Positions 16,355-23,844 of a DNA stretch of 64,000 bases are shown in pieces. The notes beneath the pieces are model-generated. The model saw only the letters and a list, made by a program, of their open reading frames with translations, did not search any database and was not told the origin of the DNA. The translations under genes and the position numbers were made by a program. Source of the DNA: Acidilutibacter cellobiosedens (GTDB taxonomy: Bacteria > Bacillota > Clostridia > Tissierellales > Acidilutibacteraceae); assembly GCF_004103715.1 (NCBI RefSeq), contig NZ_CP035282.1, forward strand, positions 620,001 to 684,000, written 5' to 3'. The stretch's first letter is position 1. Each line of letters begins with the position of its first letter.

Positions 16355-17896
16355 GTGAGAGGCACCAAAAAAGCAGCAAAGTCAGCAGCAATTATTGCCA
16401 TATTTACTCTTGTAAGTAAATTTTTAGGATTTATAAGGGAAATGATCGTGGCTTCTAAATTTGGGTCCGGGTGGGAAACAGATACATATGTTGTATCCAT
16501 GACAGCAACAGTTATAATCATGAGTATTGTAGGGGATGCATTGGATACTACCTTGATACCCATTTTTTCTGAAATAGAGGGTAAAATGGGCAGAAAAGAA
16601 AAACTTAAGTACATGAACAATGTGGTAAATGTCATTTTTTTTATAACCATAATCCTTGCAGTTGTAGGATATTTTTTATCTCCTCTTACTATTAGTATAC
16701 TTGCAAAGGGGTTTAAAGGGGAACAATTTGACCTTGCAGTAAAACTTAACCGGATAGGAGTCCCAATAATAATATTTTTAGGACTTAATTATGTGTATTC
16801 AGGATTTCTCCAATCCGACGAAAAGTTTTTTGCTCCCGCAGCCAACGGTATTCCTTTTAATATTATATATATTATATTTTTATTTTTATTTTCTTATAAA
16901 TTCGGAATGGAGGGACTTATGGCAACAGGGATTATAGCCATATTTGTTCAATGGTTAGTCCTTGTGCCTTCAACTAAGAGATCAGGATACAAATGGTCCT
17001 TTCAATTTGATTTAAAGGATAAGTACCTTTATAAATCTATTATTTTAACAATACCCGTACTGATAGGTTCGTCTATAGATCAGATAAATACTATTGTTAA
17101 TAAGACTTTAGCTTCAAGCCTCAGGGCCGGAAGCATTTCAGCCTTGAACTATGCATCAAGGGTTAGCGACATATTTGTAAGCGCTTTTGCGGTGGCAATA
17201 GCTACGGCAGTTTTTCCTATGCTTTCAAATGCTTTTAACAACGGAAAGATGAAAGAGGTAAAGGAAATAATGGCTGAAGGAATAAATATCATTATTATAA
17301 TTACGGTTCCCTCAACCATAGGGATAATAATATTTGCTCAGCCGGCAGTAAAATTGTTCTTCCAGAGGGGAGCATTTGGCGAAAGGGCAACTTTGATGAC
17401 TTCTCAGGCCCTTGTGTGTTATTCTTTTGGACTGCTGGGCTTATCTTTGAGAACTATGGCGACGAGAGTATACTATTCCCTGCAGGATATGATCACCCCT
17501 ATGATTAATGGAATGGTTTCCGTGGGATTGAATATTATCTTGAACCTTATACTTATAAAATATATGGCTCATTCCGGGCTTGCCTTATCTGCAAGTATTT
17601 CTGCAACCGTTACTTCCATACTTTTATTTTTCCAACTTAGAAGGAAGATAGGGAGAATTGGACTTACACGATATTTTACATGTTTTGTTAAAGTCTTTTT
17701 AGCATCTGTTATTATGGGAGTTGCATCCTGGGGAGTATATTCAGGATTAGGGAAATTTGTTTCAGATACAACGATGTCTCAATTTCTTCGCCTCTTTTTA
17801 TCAGTGGGAATGGCGATAATTGTATATATGATATTATGTACAGTATTAAAAGTCAGTGAAATGAAAACATTGATTAACAGATTAAAAAACAGATAA
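16355..17896 (+). CDS. murJ: MurJ-family lipid II flippase
   Basis: A 513-residue membrane protein of the MOP superfamily (MurJ/MviN), with about 14 spans. Family motifs are 'TLVSKFLGFIREMIVASKFG' at the N-terminus, 'NRIGVPIIIFLGLNYVYSGFLQS' and 'FFQRGAFGERATLMTSQAL'. MurJ moves lipid II across the membrane for wall synthesis. GGGGG at 16342-16346 favours the GTG at 16355 over the in-frame ATG at 16316, which lies in the terminator. It could alternatively flip another undecaprenyl-linked polymer, since Gram-positives often carry several MOP proteins. Confidence 0.88.
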   Translation: MRGTKKAAKSAAIIAIFTLVSKFLGFIREMIVASKFGSGWETDTYVVSMTATVIIMSIVGDALDTTLIPIFSEIEGKMGRKEKLKYMNNVVNVIFFITIILAVVGYFLSPLTISILAKGFKGEQFDLAVKLNRIGVPIIIFLGLNYVYSGFLQSDEKFFAPAANGIPFNIIYIIFLFLFSYKFGMEGLMATGIIAIFVQWLVLVPSTKRSGYKWSFQFDLKDKYLYKSIILTIPVLIGSSIDQINTIVNKTLASSLRAGSISALNYASRVSDIFVSAFAVAIATAVFPMLSNAFNNGKMKEVKEIMAEGINIIIIITVPSTIGIIIFAQPAVKLFFQRGAFGERATLMTSQALVCYSFGLLGLSLRTMATRVYYSLQDMITPMINGMVSVGLNIILNLILIKYMAHSGLALSASISATVTSILLFFQLRRKIGRIGLTRYFTCFVKVFLASVIMGVASWGVYSGLGKFVSDTTMSQFLRLFLSVGMAIIVYMILCTVLKVSEMKTLINRLKNR

Positions 17897-17934
17897 ATGG
17901 AGTTGCATTTTTGGCTTTAGTATAATATAATAAA

Positions 17935-18216
17935 TATAAATCATTAAATCCGAGTAAAAGACTATGAATTGGTAAGTAGAATGTTCAAACCATTATAGAG
18001 AGGGTTTCATTGGTGGAAGAAATCTATGGAATTTGCATTTGAAGTGCACCAAGGAGTTTTTAACCGAAGAATAAGTAGGCTTAAACGGTATTTCCCGTTA
18101 TAGAAATAGGGTATGAATGTGCCCGAAAGAGATGGATTTGTTCTAAACAGAGTGGAACCGTGAAAGTGAACCTTTTGCCTCTGAATTATATGGAGGGAGA
18201 GGTTTTTTTATTTTAA
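17935..18216 (+). promoter_or_regulatory. T-box riboswitch upstream of cysE, probable Cys specifier
   Basis: The leader has the T-box core CAGAGTGGAACCGTG at 18148-18162, a stem III-like hairpin TTTCCCGTTATAGAAATAGG at 18091-18110, and a terminator (AACCTTTTGCCTCT ... GGGAGAGGTTTTTTT) ending near 18210. A candidate specifier codon TGC (Cys) at 18034-18036 lies in the Stem I region before GAAGTGCACC. Uncharged tRNA-Cys would stabilise the antiterminator and switch on cysE. A TATAAT at 17921 is the likely -10 box. The fit of a Cys codon with a cysteine-pathway gene supports the reading. Confidence 0.85.
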
Positions 18217-18235
18217 TTTCAGAGGAGTGAGAATT

Positions 18236-18820
18236 ATGCTGCTAATAGATGAAGCAAAAAATATATTGAACAAAGATCCGGCGGCCAAAAATTTATTTGA
18301 AGTAATAATATGTTATCCTTCACTTTATGCTATTGTTATGTATCATATTGCACATAAGCTGTATTTGAAAAAGAGATATACACTGGCTAATATGATTTCC
18401 CAAAAAGCAAGGAGAAAGACCGGGATTGAAATCCATCCGGGGGCTAAAATAGGGAATGGACTTTTTATAGATCATGGAATGGGAGTAGTAATAGGAGAAA
18501 CTGCCGAAGTGGGGAATAATGTGACGATGTATCACGGAGCTACTCTGGGGGCGACGGGAAATGAAAAGGAAATAAAAAGGCATCCTACGGTAGAAGATGA
18601 TGTGATGATTGGAGCGGGAGCTAAGATATTGGGGCCTATTGTCATAGGGAAGGGTTCTAAAATAGGCGCAAATGCGGTAGTATTAAAAGATGTGCCTCCT
18701 TATTCAACGGTGGTTGGAATTCCGGGGAGAATAGTTAAGAGAAATAAAATAAAAGTGAGAGAGGTCACTCATATAGGATTTCTTAAAGATGAAGAAGATA
18801 CATGCGAGTATATAATTTAA
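18236..18820 (+). CDS. cysE: Serine O-acetyltransferase
   Basis: A 194-residue left-handed beta-helix acetyltransferase. It makes O-acetylserine from serine and acetyl-CoA, the first step of cysteine synthesis. The hexapeptide repeats include '[31 protein letters not shown]' (about 65-95) and the catalytic-loop '[10 protein letters not shown]'. It is of the short form common in Gram-positive bacteria. AGAGGAG at 18221-18227 favours the ATG at 18236; an in-frame GTG at 18227 overlaps that site. Controlled by the T-box leader and followed by its own terminator, so it is a single-gene unit. Confidence 0.92.
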   Translation: MLLIDEAKNILNKDPAAKNLFEVIICYPSLYAIVMYHIAHKLYLKKRYTLANMISQKARRKTGIEIHPGAKIGNGLFIDHGMGVVIGETAEVGNNVTMYHGATLGATGNEKEIKRHPTVEDDVMIGAGAKILGPIVIGKGSKIGANAVVLKDVPPYSTVVGIPGRIVKRNKIKVREVTHIGFLKDEEDTCEYII

Positions 18821-18836
18821 TTATAGGTTTAGTTAC

Positions 18837-18881
18837 AAATTTCCTTTTATATTTTAAAAAAGTATAAAAGGAAATTTTTTT
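18837..18881 (+). terminator. Terminator after cysE
   Basis: AAATTTCCTTTTATA and TATAAAAGGAAATTT form a perfect 15-bp stem followed by TTTT. Confidence 0.88.
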
Positions 18882-18882
18882 G

Positions 18883-18930
18883 TGACAATTATGACAATTA
18901 TATCTATAATGCAAGTTTATTTGATAAACT
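18883..18930 (+). promoter_or_regulatory. Promoter and candidate XRE operators before the first small gene
   Basis: TATAAT at 18905-18910 follows two direct copies of TGACAATTAT (about 18884-18902), the first of which overlaps the expected -35 position. Immediately downstream is a perfect dyad AGTTTAT-TTG-ATAAACT at 18914-18930, at about the start of transcription. A repressor bound there would block the promoter. The XRE gene 230 bp away is the obvious candidate; that link is inference. Confidence 0.5.
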
Positions 18931-18960
18931 ATACTTAATAATATACTTAAGAAGGATGAA

Positions 18961-19137
18961 ATGAATAGTATAATAAAACAGAAATTGAATTTAAAGGAAG
19001 TATCATCTGAAGACTTAAATGCTGCCTTAGAAAAGGTAGGAAAAGATATGGTATATGATTATTTCTTATTTGGAAATGATGTAACATACGAAATTTTTTT
19101 AGAAGACTTGAAAAAGAGGTTAAACTTGACGAAATAA
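18961..19137 (+). CDS. Small protein, paralogue of the one at 19657
   Basis: A 58-residue protein with an AAGAAGG ribosome site ahead of the ATG. Family unknown. Its segment 'VSSEDLNAALEKVGKDMVYDYFLFGNDVTYEIFLEDLKKRL' aligns without gaps to 'GISEDEIVSALEIVGRDLVYNNFIFGKNVTYKEFLERLNIY' of the protein at 19657, so the two are clear paralogues. The conservation of sequence at this spacing argues that it is a real gene. It looks acidic and helical with no membrane segment. Convergent with the XRE gene and possibly repressed by it. A regulator-binding partner or anti-repressor is a guess only. Confidence 0.7.
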   Translation: MNSIIKQKLNLKEVSSEDLNAALEKVGKDMVYDYFLFGNDVTYEIFLEDLKKRLNLTK

Positions 19138-19158
19138 GATAAAAATAACGCTAAGGTT

Positions 19159-19530
19159 TCAATCGGTATTTTTTTTATTGAACAATTTAATTGTATAGGT
19201 GATTTTCTTTATAGTTTCGGGAGAGAGTTTGTCAAGCTCATAAAACAAATTTTCAAGAGCTGAATTCTTCTTGCAATATGTTTCTTCGTCTTCTTTTATA
19301 ATTATATTAAAATTTCTTATATTTGTCTTTCCAAAAAGATAATCTATAGAAACATTAAAATAATCAGCTATTTTAATAATGAGTTTTTCGTCGTTGGGAA
19401 ATCTTAACCCGTTTTCATAGTTGCCCACAGATTGCCTGCTGATATTAAGTATTTTGGCTAACTCAACCTGAGATAAACCCTTTTCGTCTCTTAAATTTTT
19501 TAGTCTGTCGCAAAAAGCCATAAAATTCAC
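19159..19530 (-). CDS. XRE-family HTH transcriptional regulator
   Basis: A 123-residue protein with an N-terminal helix-turn-helix of the Cro/C1 type (about residues 8-65: 'LKNLRDEKGLSQVELAKILNISRQSVGNYENGLRFPNDEKLIKIADYFNVSIDYLFGKT'-like pattern). A second, mostly acidic helical segment (75-123) probably serves dimerisation or ligand response. GAGGTGA precedes the ATG at 19530. It sits in opposite orientation between two paralogous small genes. No phage genes are nearby, so this looks like a chromosomal regulatory module. Its targets are probably the flanking genes. Confidence 0.88.
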   Translation of the reverse strand: MNFMAFCDRLKNLRDEKGLSQVELAKILNISRQSVGNYENGLRFPNDEKLIIKIADYFNVSIDYLFGKTNIRNFNIIIKEDEETYCKKNSALENLFYELDKLSPETIKKITYTIKLFNKKNTD

Positions 19531-19594
19531 CTCAAAACCATATTACCATGGGAAATGATAGTATTGAATTATATGCAACAAAAAGAAGATATTG

Positions 19595-19623
19595 TTGATT
19601 ATATAGATATAATTGTATATAAT
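19595..19623 (+). promoter_or_regulatory. Promoter for the second small gene
   Basis: TTGATT at 19595-19600 and TATAAT at 19618-19623 are separated by 17 bp, with AAAAAGGAGG and the ATG at 19657 following. This gives a short leader and supports the ATG at 19657 as the start. Confidence 0.6.
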
Positions 19624-19656
19624 AAAATATTGAATGAGACAAAAAGGAGGGAAAAT

Positions 19657-19872
19657 ATGGAATGCTTAGTTAGTGAACTGATAAAAGATGATATAGATAT
19701 AGAAGGAATATCAGAAGATGAAATAGTTTCCGCTTTAGAAATAGTAGGAAGGGATTTGGTATATAATAATTTTATATTTGGTAAGAATGTGACTTATAAG
19801 GAGTTCTTAGAAAGATTGAATATATATGTAGATATAATAAAAAAATGTAAAATGGCGGTACATCAAAAATAA
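19657..19872 (+). CDS. Small protein, paralogue of the one at 18961
   Basis: A 71-residue acidic protein, start chosen because AAAAAGGAGG lies just before the ATG at 19657; the frame opens earlier (19555) but that extension spans the promoter. The core 'SEDEIVSALEIVGRDLVYNNFIFGKNVTYKEFLERL' matches the 58-residue protein on the other side of the XRE gene. It has a longer N-terminus ('MECLVSELIKDDIDIEG') and a basic tail. No known family was recognised. It ends at a terminator shared with pckG. Confidence 0.75.
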   Translation: MECLVSELIKDDIDIEGISEDEIVSALEIVGRDLVYNNFIFGKNVTYKEFLERLNIYVDIIKKCKMAVHQK

Positions 19873-19906
19873 GCCACGATATTATAAATATGTGGCTTAT
19901 TTTTTC
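19867..19906. terminator. Bidirectional terminator between the small gene and pckG
   Basis: AAATAAGCCAC and GTGGCTTATTT form a perfect 11-bp stem with A- and T-rich flanks on both sides, serving both convergent genes. Confidence 0.85.
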
Positions 19907-19914
19907 TATTTAAT

Positions 19915-21696
19915 TTATTTAGCTGATGTTGCTGTAGCCGAATCGACTTCCAGTCTTTCAGTCAATAATTTGTATTGACTTTTAATTTCTTCAGGTAAAG
20001 TATCAAATTTTTCAAACCATGCGGCTTGATCTTTTATTTCTTCATCCCAAGCTTCCTTATTGATACTTAAGAGACTCTCAAGGGTTTTTTCCGAAAGTTT
20101 GTTTTCAATTCCCGATATATTGATATCTTTTGCCTTCGGAAGATATCCTATAGGGGATTTTATGGCATCCACCTTTCCTTTACATCGGTTAAGAATCCAA
20201 AGAAGTACTCGAAAATTGTCTCTGAATCCGGGCCATATGAAATTACCTTCCTCGTCGGTACGGAACCAATTTACGTTGAATATAAGGGGAGGTTTACTTA
20301 TCTTTTTACCCATTTCAAGCCAGTGAGAAAAATAATTTCCCATATTGTATCCGCAGAAAGGAAGCATAGCCATAGGATCTCTTCTTACGACTCCTACGTC
20401 TCCCGTACTTGCCGCAGTCGTTTCCGAAGCCATAGTTGCGCCGACAAATACTCCATGTTCCCAATCAAAGGATTGATATACCAACGGGGCGGTTTTGGCA
20501 CGCCTTCCTCCAAATATTATTGCAGAAATCGGAACTCCTTTGGGATTTTGCCATTCGGGAGAAATACACGGGCATTGCTCCGCAGGGGCAGTAAACCTTG
20601 AATTTGGATGAGCGCCTTTTTCTCCGCTTTCCGGAGACCAAGGGTTTCCTTTCCAATCGGTAGCTTTTTTGGGAGCAGGAAGATTTATTCCTTCCCACCA
20701 AACATCTTTGTCTTCGGTAAGAACTACATTAGTAAATATGGTATTCCTTTTTATAGTCATCATTGCATTTGGATTTGATTTCATACTTGTTCCGGGAACA
20801 ACTCCAAAAAATCCGGCTTCAGGATTTACAGCCCATAGTCTCCCGTCTTCTCCGATTCTCATCCATGCGATATCATCTCCCACAGTCCAAACCTTATATC
20901 CCTTAAATATGTCAGGGGGTATGAGCATTGCGAGATTTGTTTTTCCGCAGGCACTCGGAAAAGCTGCTGCTATATATGAAATTTCTCCCTGGGGATTTTC
21001 TATTCCCATAATAAGCATATGTTCTGCCATCCATCCTTCATGATAACCCATATAACTTCCAATACGAAGAGCAAAACATTTTTTCCCCAATAAAGCATTT
21101 CCTCCGTAATCCGAGCCTATACTCCAAATGGTTTTATCTTCGGGGAAATGACAGATATAACGATTCTGCGGATCTAAATTTCCTTTTGAATGAAGCCCCT
21201 TAACAAAATCAGGCGAATTCTTCAAGGTATCCATTGCGATACTTCCGGTTTTTGTCATTATTTCCATGCTTAAAACAACATATTTGCTGTCTGTTAATTC
21301 TATTCCCACTTTGCTGAAGGGAGAGTCGGAAGGGCCCATCAAATACGGTATAACATACATAGTTCTACCTTTCATGGAATTCCTAAATAAGTTTGTCAAT
21401 TTTTTATAAGCTTCTTCGGAATCCATCCAATTATTTGTAGGACCTGCATCTTTTTCTGATTTTGTGCATATGAATGTACATTTTTCAACACGGGCAACAT
21501 CATTGATGTCGGATCTATGATAATAGCAACCCGGAAGTTTGTCCTGATTAAGTTCAATCAATTCTCCGCTTTTTAAACACTCATCTATTAAACGTTTTCT
21601 TTGGGACATAGAGCCATCTATCCATACAATATCCTTTGGATTTGTTAATGCAGCTGTTTCCTTAACCCAATTGTCAACTTCATTGTTAGAATACAT
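19915..21696 (-). CDS. pckG: Phosphoenolpyruvate carboxykinase (GTP)
   Basis: A 593-residue enzyme interconverting oxaloacetate and phosphoenolpyruvate with GTP. Length and motifs fit the GTP class: 'FPSACGKTNLAML' is the kinase-1 nucleotide loop containing the reactive cysteine, 'GDDIAWMRIGEDGRLWAVNPEAGFFGV' the metal site, and 'FGGRRAKTAPLVYQSFDWEHGVFVGA' the guanine region. GGGGGAT precedes the ATG at 21696. In an amino-acid fermenter it supplies PEP for gluconeogenesis, consistent with glpX elsewhere in the window. Monocistronic. Confidence 0.95.
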   Translation of the reverse strand: MYSNNEVDNWVKETAALTNPKDIVWIDGSMSQRKRLIDECLKSGELIELNQDKLPGCYYHRSDINDVARVEKCTFICTKSEKDAGPTNNWMDSEEAYKKLTNLFRNSMKGRTMYVIPYLMGPSDSPFSKVGIELTDSKYVVLSMEIMTKTGSIAMDTLKNSPDFVKGLHSKGNLDPQNRYICHFPEDKTIWSIGSDYGGNALLGKKCFALRIGSYMGYHEGWMAEHMLIMGIENPQGEISYIAAAFPSACGKTNLAMLIPPDIFKGYKVWTVGDDIAWMRIGEDGRLWAVNPEAGFFGVVPGTSMKSNPNAMMTIKRNTIFTNVVLTEDKDVWWEGINLPAPKKATDWKGNPWSPESGEKGAHPNSRFTAPAEQCPCISPEWQNPKGVPISAIIFGGRRAKTAPLVYQSFDWEHGVFVGATMASETTAASTGDVGVVRRDPMAMLPFCGYNMGNYFSHWLEMGKKISKPPLIFNVNWFRTDEEGNFIWPGFRDNFRVLLWILNRCKGKVDAIKSPIGYLPKAKDINISGIENKLSEKTLESLLSINKEAWDEEIKDQAAWFEKFDTLPEEIKSQYKLLTERLEVDSATATSAK

Positions 21697-21856
21697 TGAA
21701 ACATCCCCCTTATTGATTATCTTATTATTTATTATATCACATTTCAGAAATAGTATATACTATATAATGGAAGTTTATTTCCATATCAAATTCTAACACA
21801 TGAAACTAAATGTTAAAAGCATCAAAAAAATCGAAATTTAAAATTTTTTAATATAA

Positions 21857-21988
21857 AAATTGAATGCAATGAGATGGGCAGCGGAACAGGGTATAATCTC
21901 AGGTGACGAAAACGGTATGCTCAACCCGAAGGATAATGCCGGCAGAGTGGAGATTGCCACTATCTTTATGAGATATCTTAATAAATAG
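21857..21988 (+). pseudogene. SLH-domain gene remnant
   Basis: About 43 codons reading 'RWAAEQGIISGDENGMLNPK' and then a region typical of the end of an SLH repeat, closing with 'FMRYLNK' and a stop. This matches the C-terminal end of an SLH surface protein, followed at once by a strong terminator. A TAA lies just upstream in frame and no ribosome site fits. It therefore looks like the 3' scar of a deleted SLH gene rather than a small gene. An ATG at 21869 could in principle start a 39-residue peptide. Confidence 0.75.
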
Positions 21989-22009
21989 TTTTTAATGTCT
22001 TTTATATAA

Positions 22010-22060
22010 GGGAGCGTCGCAAAACTACTGAATAAGTAGTTAGCGATACTCCCTTTTTTC
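22010..22060 (+). terminator. Terminator after the SLH remnant
   Basis: GGGAG-cg-TCGC-aa-AACTACT pairs with AAGTAGTT-a-GCGA-ta-CTCCC and is followed by TTTTTT. An intact terminator behind a gene scar. The following stretch to 22260 is AT-rich with nothing recognisable. Confidence 0.85.
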
Positions 22061-22267
22061 GTAAATTAAAAAACCAACCATAAAAATTGACTGATATTAA
22101 TTGTAATTTATATATCAAAATATTCTATATTTTTTCAAAATAATACATCGTTCATCAATTAAAAACATTCTTCTGCATTTTTATACATTATCATCTAAGA
22201 ATTTTTTCTAAATAAAAAAATGATTCAACATAATATTTAAACTTTTTATATTAATAAAATATAGTTG

Positions 22268-22296
22268 TTGACTACTTTATGCTATGGAGTTATAAT
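22268..22296 (+). promoter_or_regulatory. Promoter upstream of the SLH/subtilase pair
   Basis: TTGACT at 22268-22273 and TATAAT at 22291-22296 are spaced by exactly 17 bp. The leader to the SLH gene at 22528 would be about 225 bases and would run through an inverted copy of the dispersed element. Confidence 0.65.
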
Positions 22297-22410
22297 ATTA
22301 TAAAAAGATAATTTACTTTCCCTGAATAATTTATTTTTATAATTTCAAAACGATATAAATGCATAACATTATAATTAATATGAATATTTATAATATATGG
22401 GAAAGTATTT

Positions 22411-22478
22411 TTTATAACCCACAGGGGAATTATAATATACCTTAGTGTGAATTTTCCGTAAAGTGGGTTCCAAAAAAA
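22411..22478 (-). repeat. Dispersed palindromic element, partial inverted copy 2
   Basis: Reverse complement reads TTGGAACCCACTTTACGG, AAAATTC, and ends CCTGTGGGTTATAAAAAA, matching the second module of the 102-bp unit. The terminator-like first module is reduced to an A/T run. It lies 50 bp before the SLH gene start at 22528, in the opposite orientation to copy 1. Confidence 0.65.
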
Positions 22479-22527
22479 GAAGGGAGGGAATATTTTTAGA
22501 TTAAACTAAACAGAAGGGGGTTTACCA

Positions 22528-23826
22528 ATGAGTGGAAAGAGAAGGATTTTATCGGTATTTTTGGTTTTAATACTGATAATTGGGATTGGGAACATTTCTT
22601 TTGCACAGTTAAGTGATATTGAATCCCATTGGGCAAAGGATGAAATTCTTAAATTGATCGAAGAAAAAATCATATTAGGATATCCGGACGGAACATATAA
22701 ACCGGATAAAACCATATCTTGGGGAGAACTGTATATTATCGTAAACCGTATATTAAACTTAAATGCAGAAAATGTTCAAAATCCTGATGAACCGATTAAC
22801 AGAGGAGAAGCAGTTAAAGTATTGGGACAAGCTTTTAGAATCAAAAATGATGATAGTAACATAAAACTTGGGTTTAGCGATGAGGATAGGATATCTGAGG
22901 ATTTGATTGATTATTTAAAGGGAATGAAGGAAGGCAAATATATTTCCGGATATACCGACGGCAGTTTTAAACCTGAGAATATTATTACAAGGGCAGAAAT
23001 TGCAAAAGTAATTAATAGCATGTGCGAGAAGATATACGGTTCTGCTCAGGTATATACCGGTACGGTAAATGGGAATATGATAGTAAACGGCAGTGAAATC
23101 AATTTAAAAGATGTAGTCGTTAAAGGGGATCTTTATATTGCCGGAGTCAACAGTTTTAAAGGGGAAAATGTAAAGGTTGAAGGACGTGTAATTATTCTTG
23201 GAGGAACGAAAGGCACGGTTGTTTTCACAAATTCGACTATATCAAAAATCATTGCGGATAGAGAGGGAGTAAATTTAGAACTTAAAGGTACGAATATAAA
23301 GGAATTAGAGGTATTATCCAAGAATGTTGTAGTCAAAAGCGATTCGAAGATAGAGAACTTAATAGCCGGAGAGGATGTAACCGTTAACGGTTCGGTGATA
23401 AAAAAAGGACAAACTCTGCCTAAGACGACTCCCGCACCTGTAAATCAAGGAGGAGGCAATTCCGGTGGTGGAAACTCAGGCGGCGGAAACAATTCCGGCG
23501 GAGAAGATGAACCTTCGGTACCGGAAGAGAAGAAGATAGAGGCTGTATTTCATGAATCAAAAGTACCTAATTTCGGGAGAGTATCTGTTAAGGTCTATGG
23601 AGTAGATGGAGCCAAAAAGTTTTCAGTATATTTCAAATACTTTAATGGAGAAGAAAATAATAGAGAAGAAGGTTTTGTCAGGCCTGTAGATATCGGGAAC
23701 GAAACAACGGAGATATATTATAGAGAAGTTGACTCCGTGAATATTAAGGTGTATGAGGAAGATGGGACTACATTATTATATACGTTTAATAATGTAACAT
23801 TAACGTTTGATAAATTTAGTGAATAG
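22528..23826 (+). CDS. Secreted SLH-domain protein with Gly-rich linker
   Basis: A 432-residue exported protein. Signal peptide 'KRRILSVFLVLILIIGIGNISFA' (4-26) is followed by SLH segments at about 28-75 ('IESHWAKDEI', 'ILGYPDGTYKPDKTI') and 115-165 ('ISGYTDGSFKPENIITRAEIAKVI'), which bind secondary wall polymers. Residues about 180-300 form short beta repeats ('VVVKGDLYIAG', 'VKVEGRVIILGG'), then a flexible 'GGGNSGGGNSGGGNNSGG' hinge and a C-terminal beta domain. AGAAGGGGG lies before the ATG. It is followed 18 bp later by the large subtilase, probably in one transcript. Confidence 0.85.
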   Translation: MSGKRRILSVFLVLILIIGIGNISFAQLSDIESHWAKDEILKLIEEKIILGYPDGTYKPDKTISWGELYIIVNRILNLNAENVQNPDEPINRGEAVKVLGQAFRIKNDDSNIKLGFSDEDRISEDLIDYLKGMKEGKYISGYTDGSFKPENIITRAEIAKVINSMCEKIYGSAQVYTGTVNGNMIVNGSEINLKDVVVKGDLYIAGVNSFKGENVKVEGRVIILGGTKGTVVFTNSTISKIIADREGVNLELKGTNIKELEVLSKNVVVKSDSKIENLIAGEDVTVNGSVIKKGQTLPKTTPAPVNQGGGNSGGGNSGGGNNSGGEDEPSVPEEKKIEAVFHESKVPNFGRVSVKVYGVDGAKKFSVYFKYFNGEENNREEGFVRPVDIGNETTEIYYREVDSVNIKVYEEDGTTLLYTFNNVTLTFDKFSE

Positions 23827-23844
23827 TGAAAAAGGGGGATTTCC

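Noticed and set aside
18961-19872. Prophage remnant or toxin-antitoxin locus around the XRE gene
   Set aside because: No integrase, phage structural gene or known toxin fold; the small proteins are paralogues of each other rather than a toxin/antitoxin pair, though this cannot be fully excluded.
20323-21043. Open frames on the + strand opposite pckG
   Set aside because: They mirror codon bias of pckG on the other strand; products are Ser/Arg-rich without recognisable domains.
21869-21988. Independent 39-residue gene
   Set aside because: No ribosome site, and the sequence is the C-terminal end of an SLH repeat followed by a terminator; treated as a gene scar.
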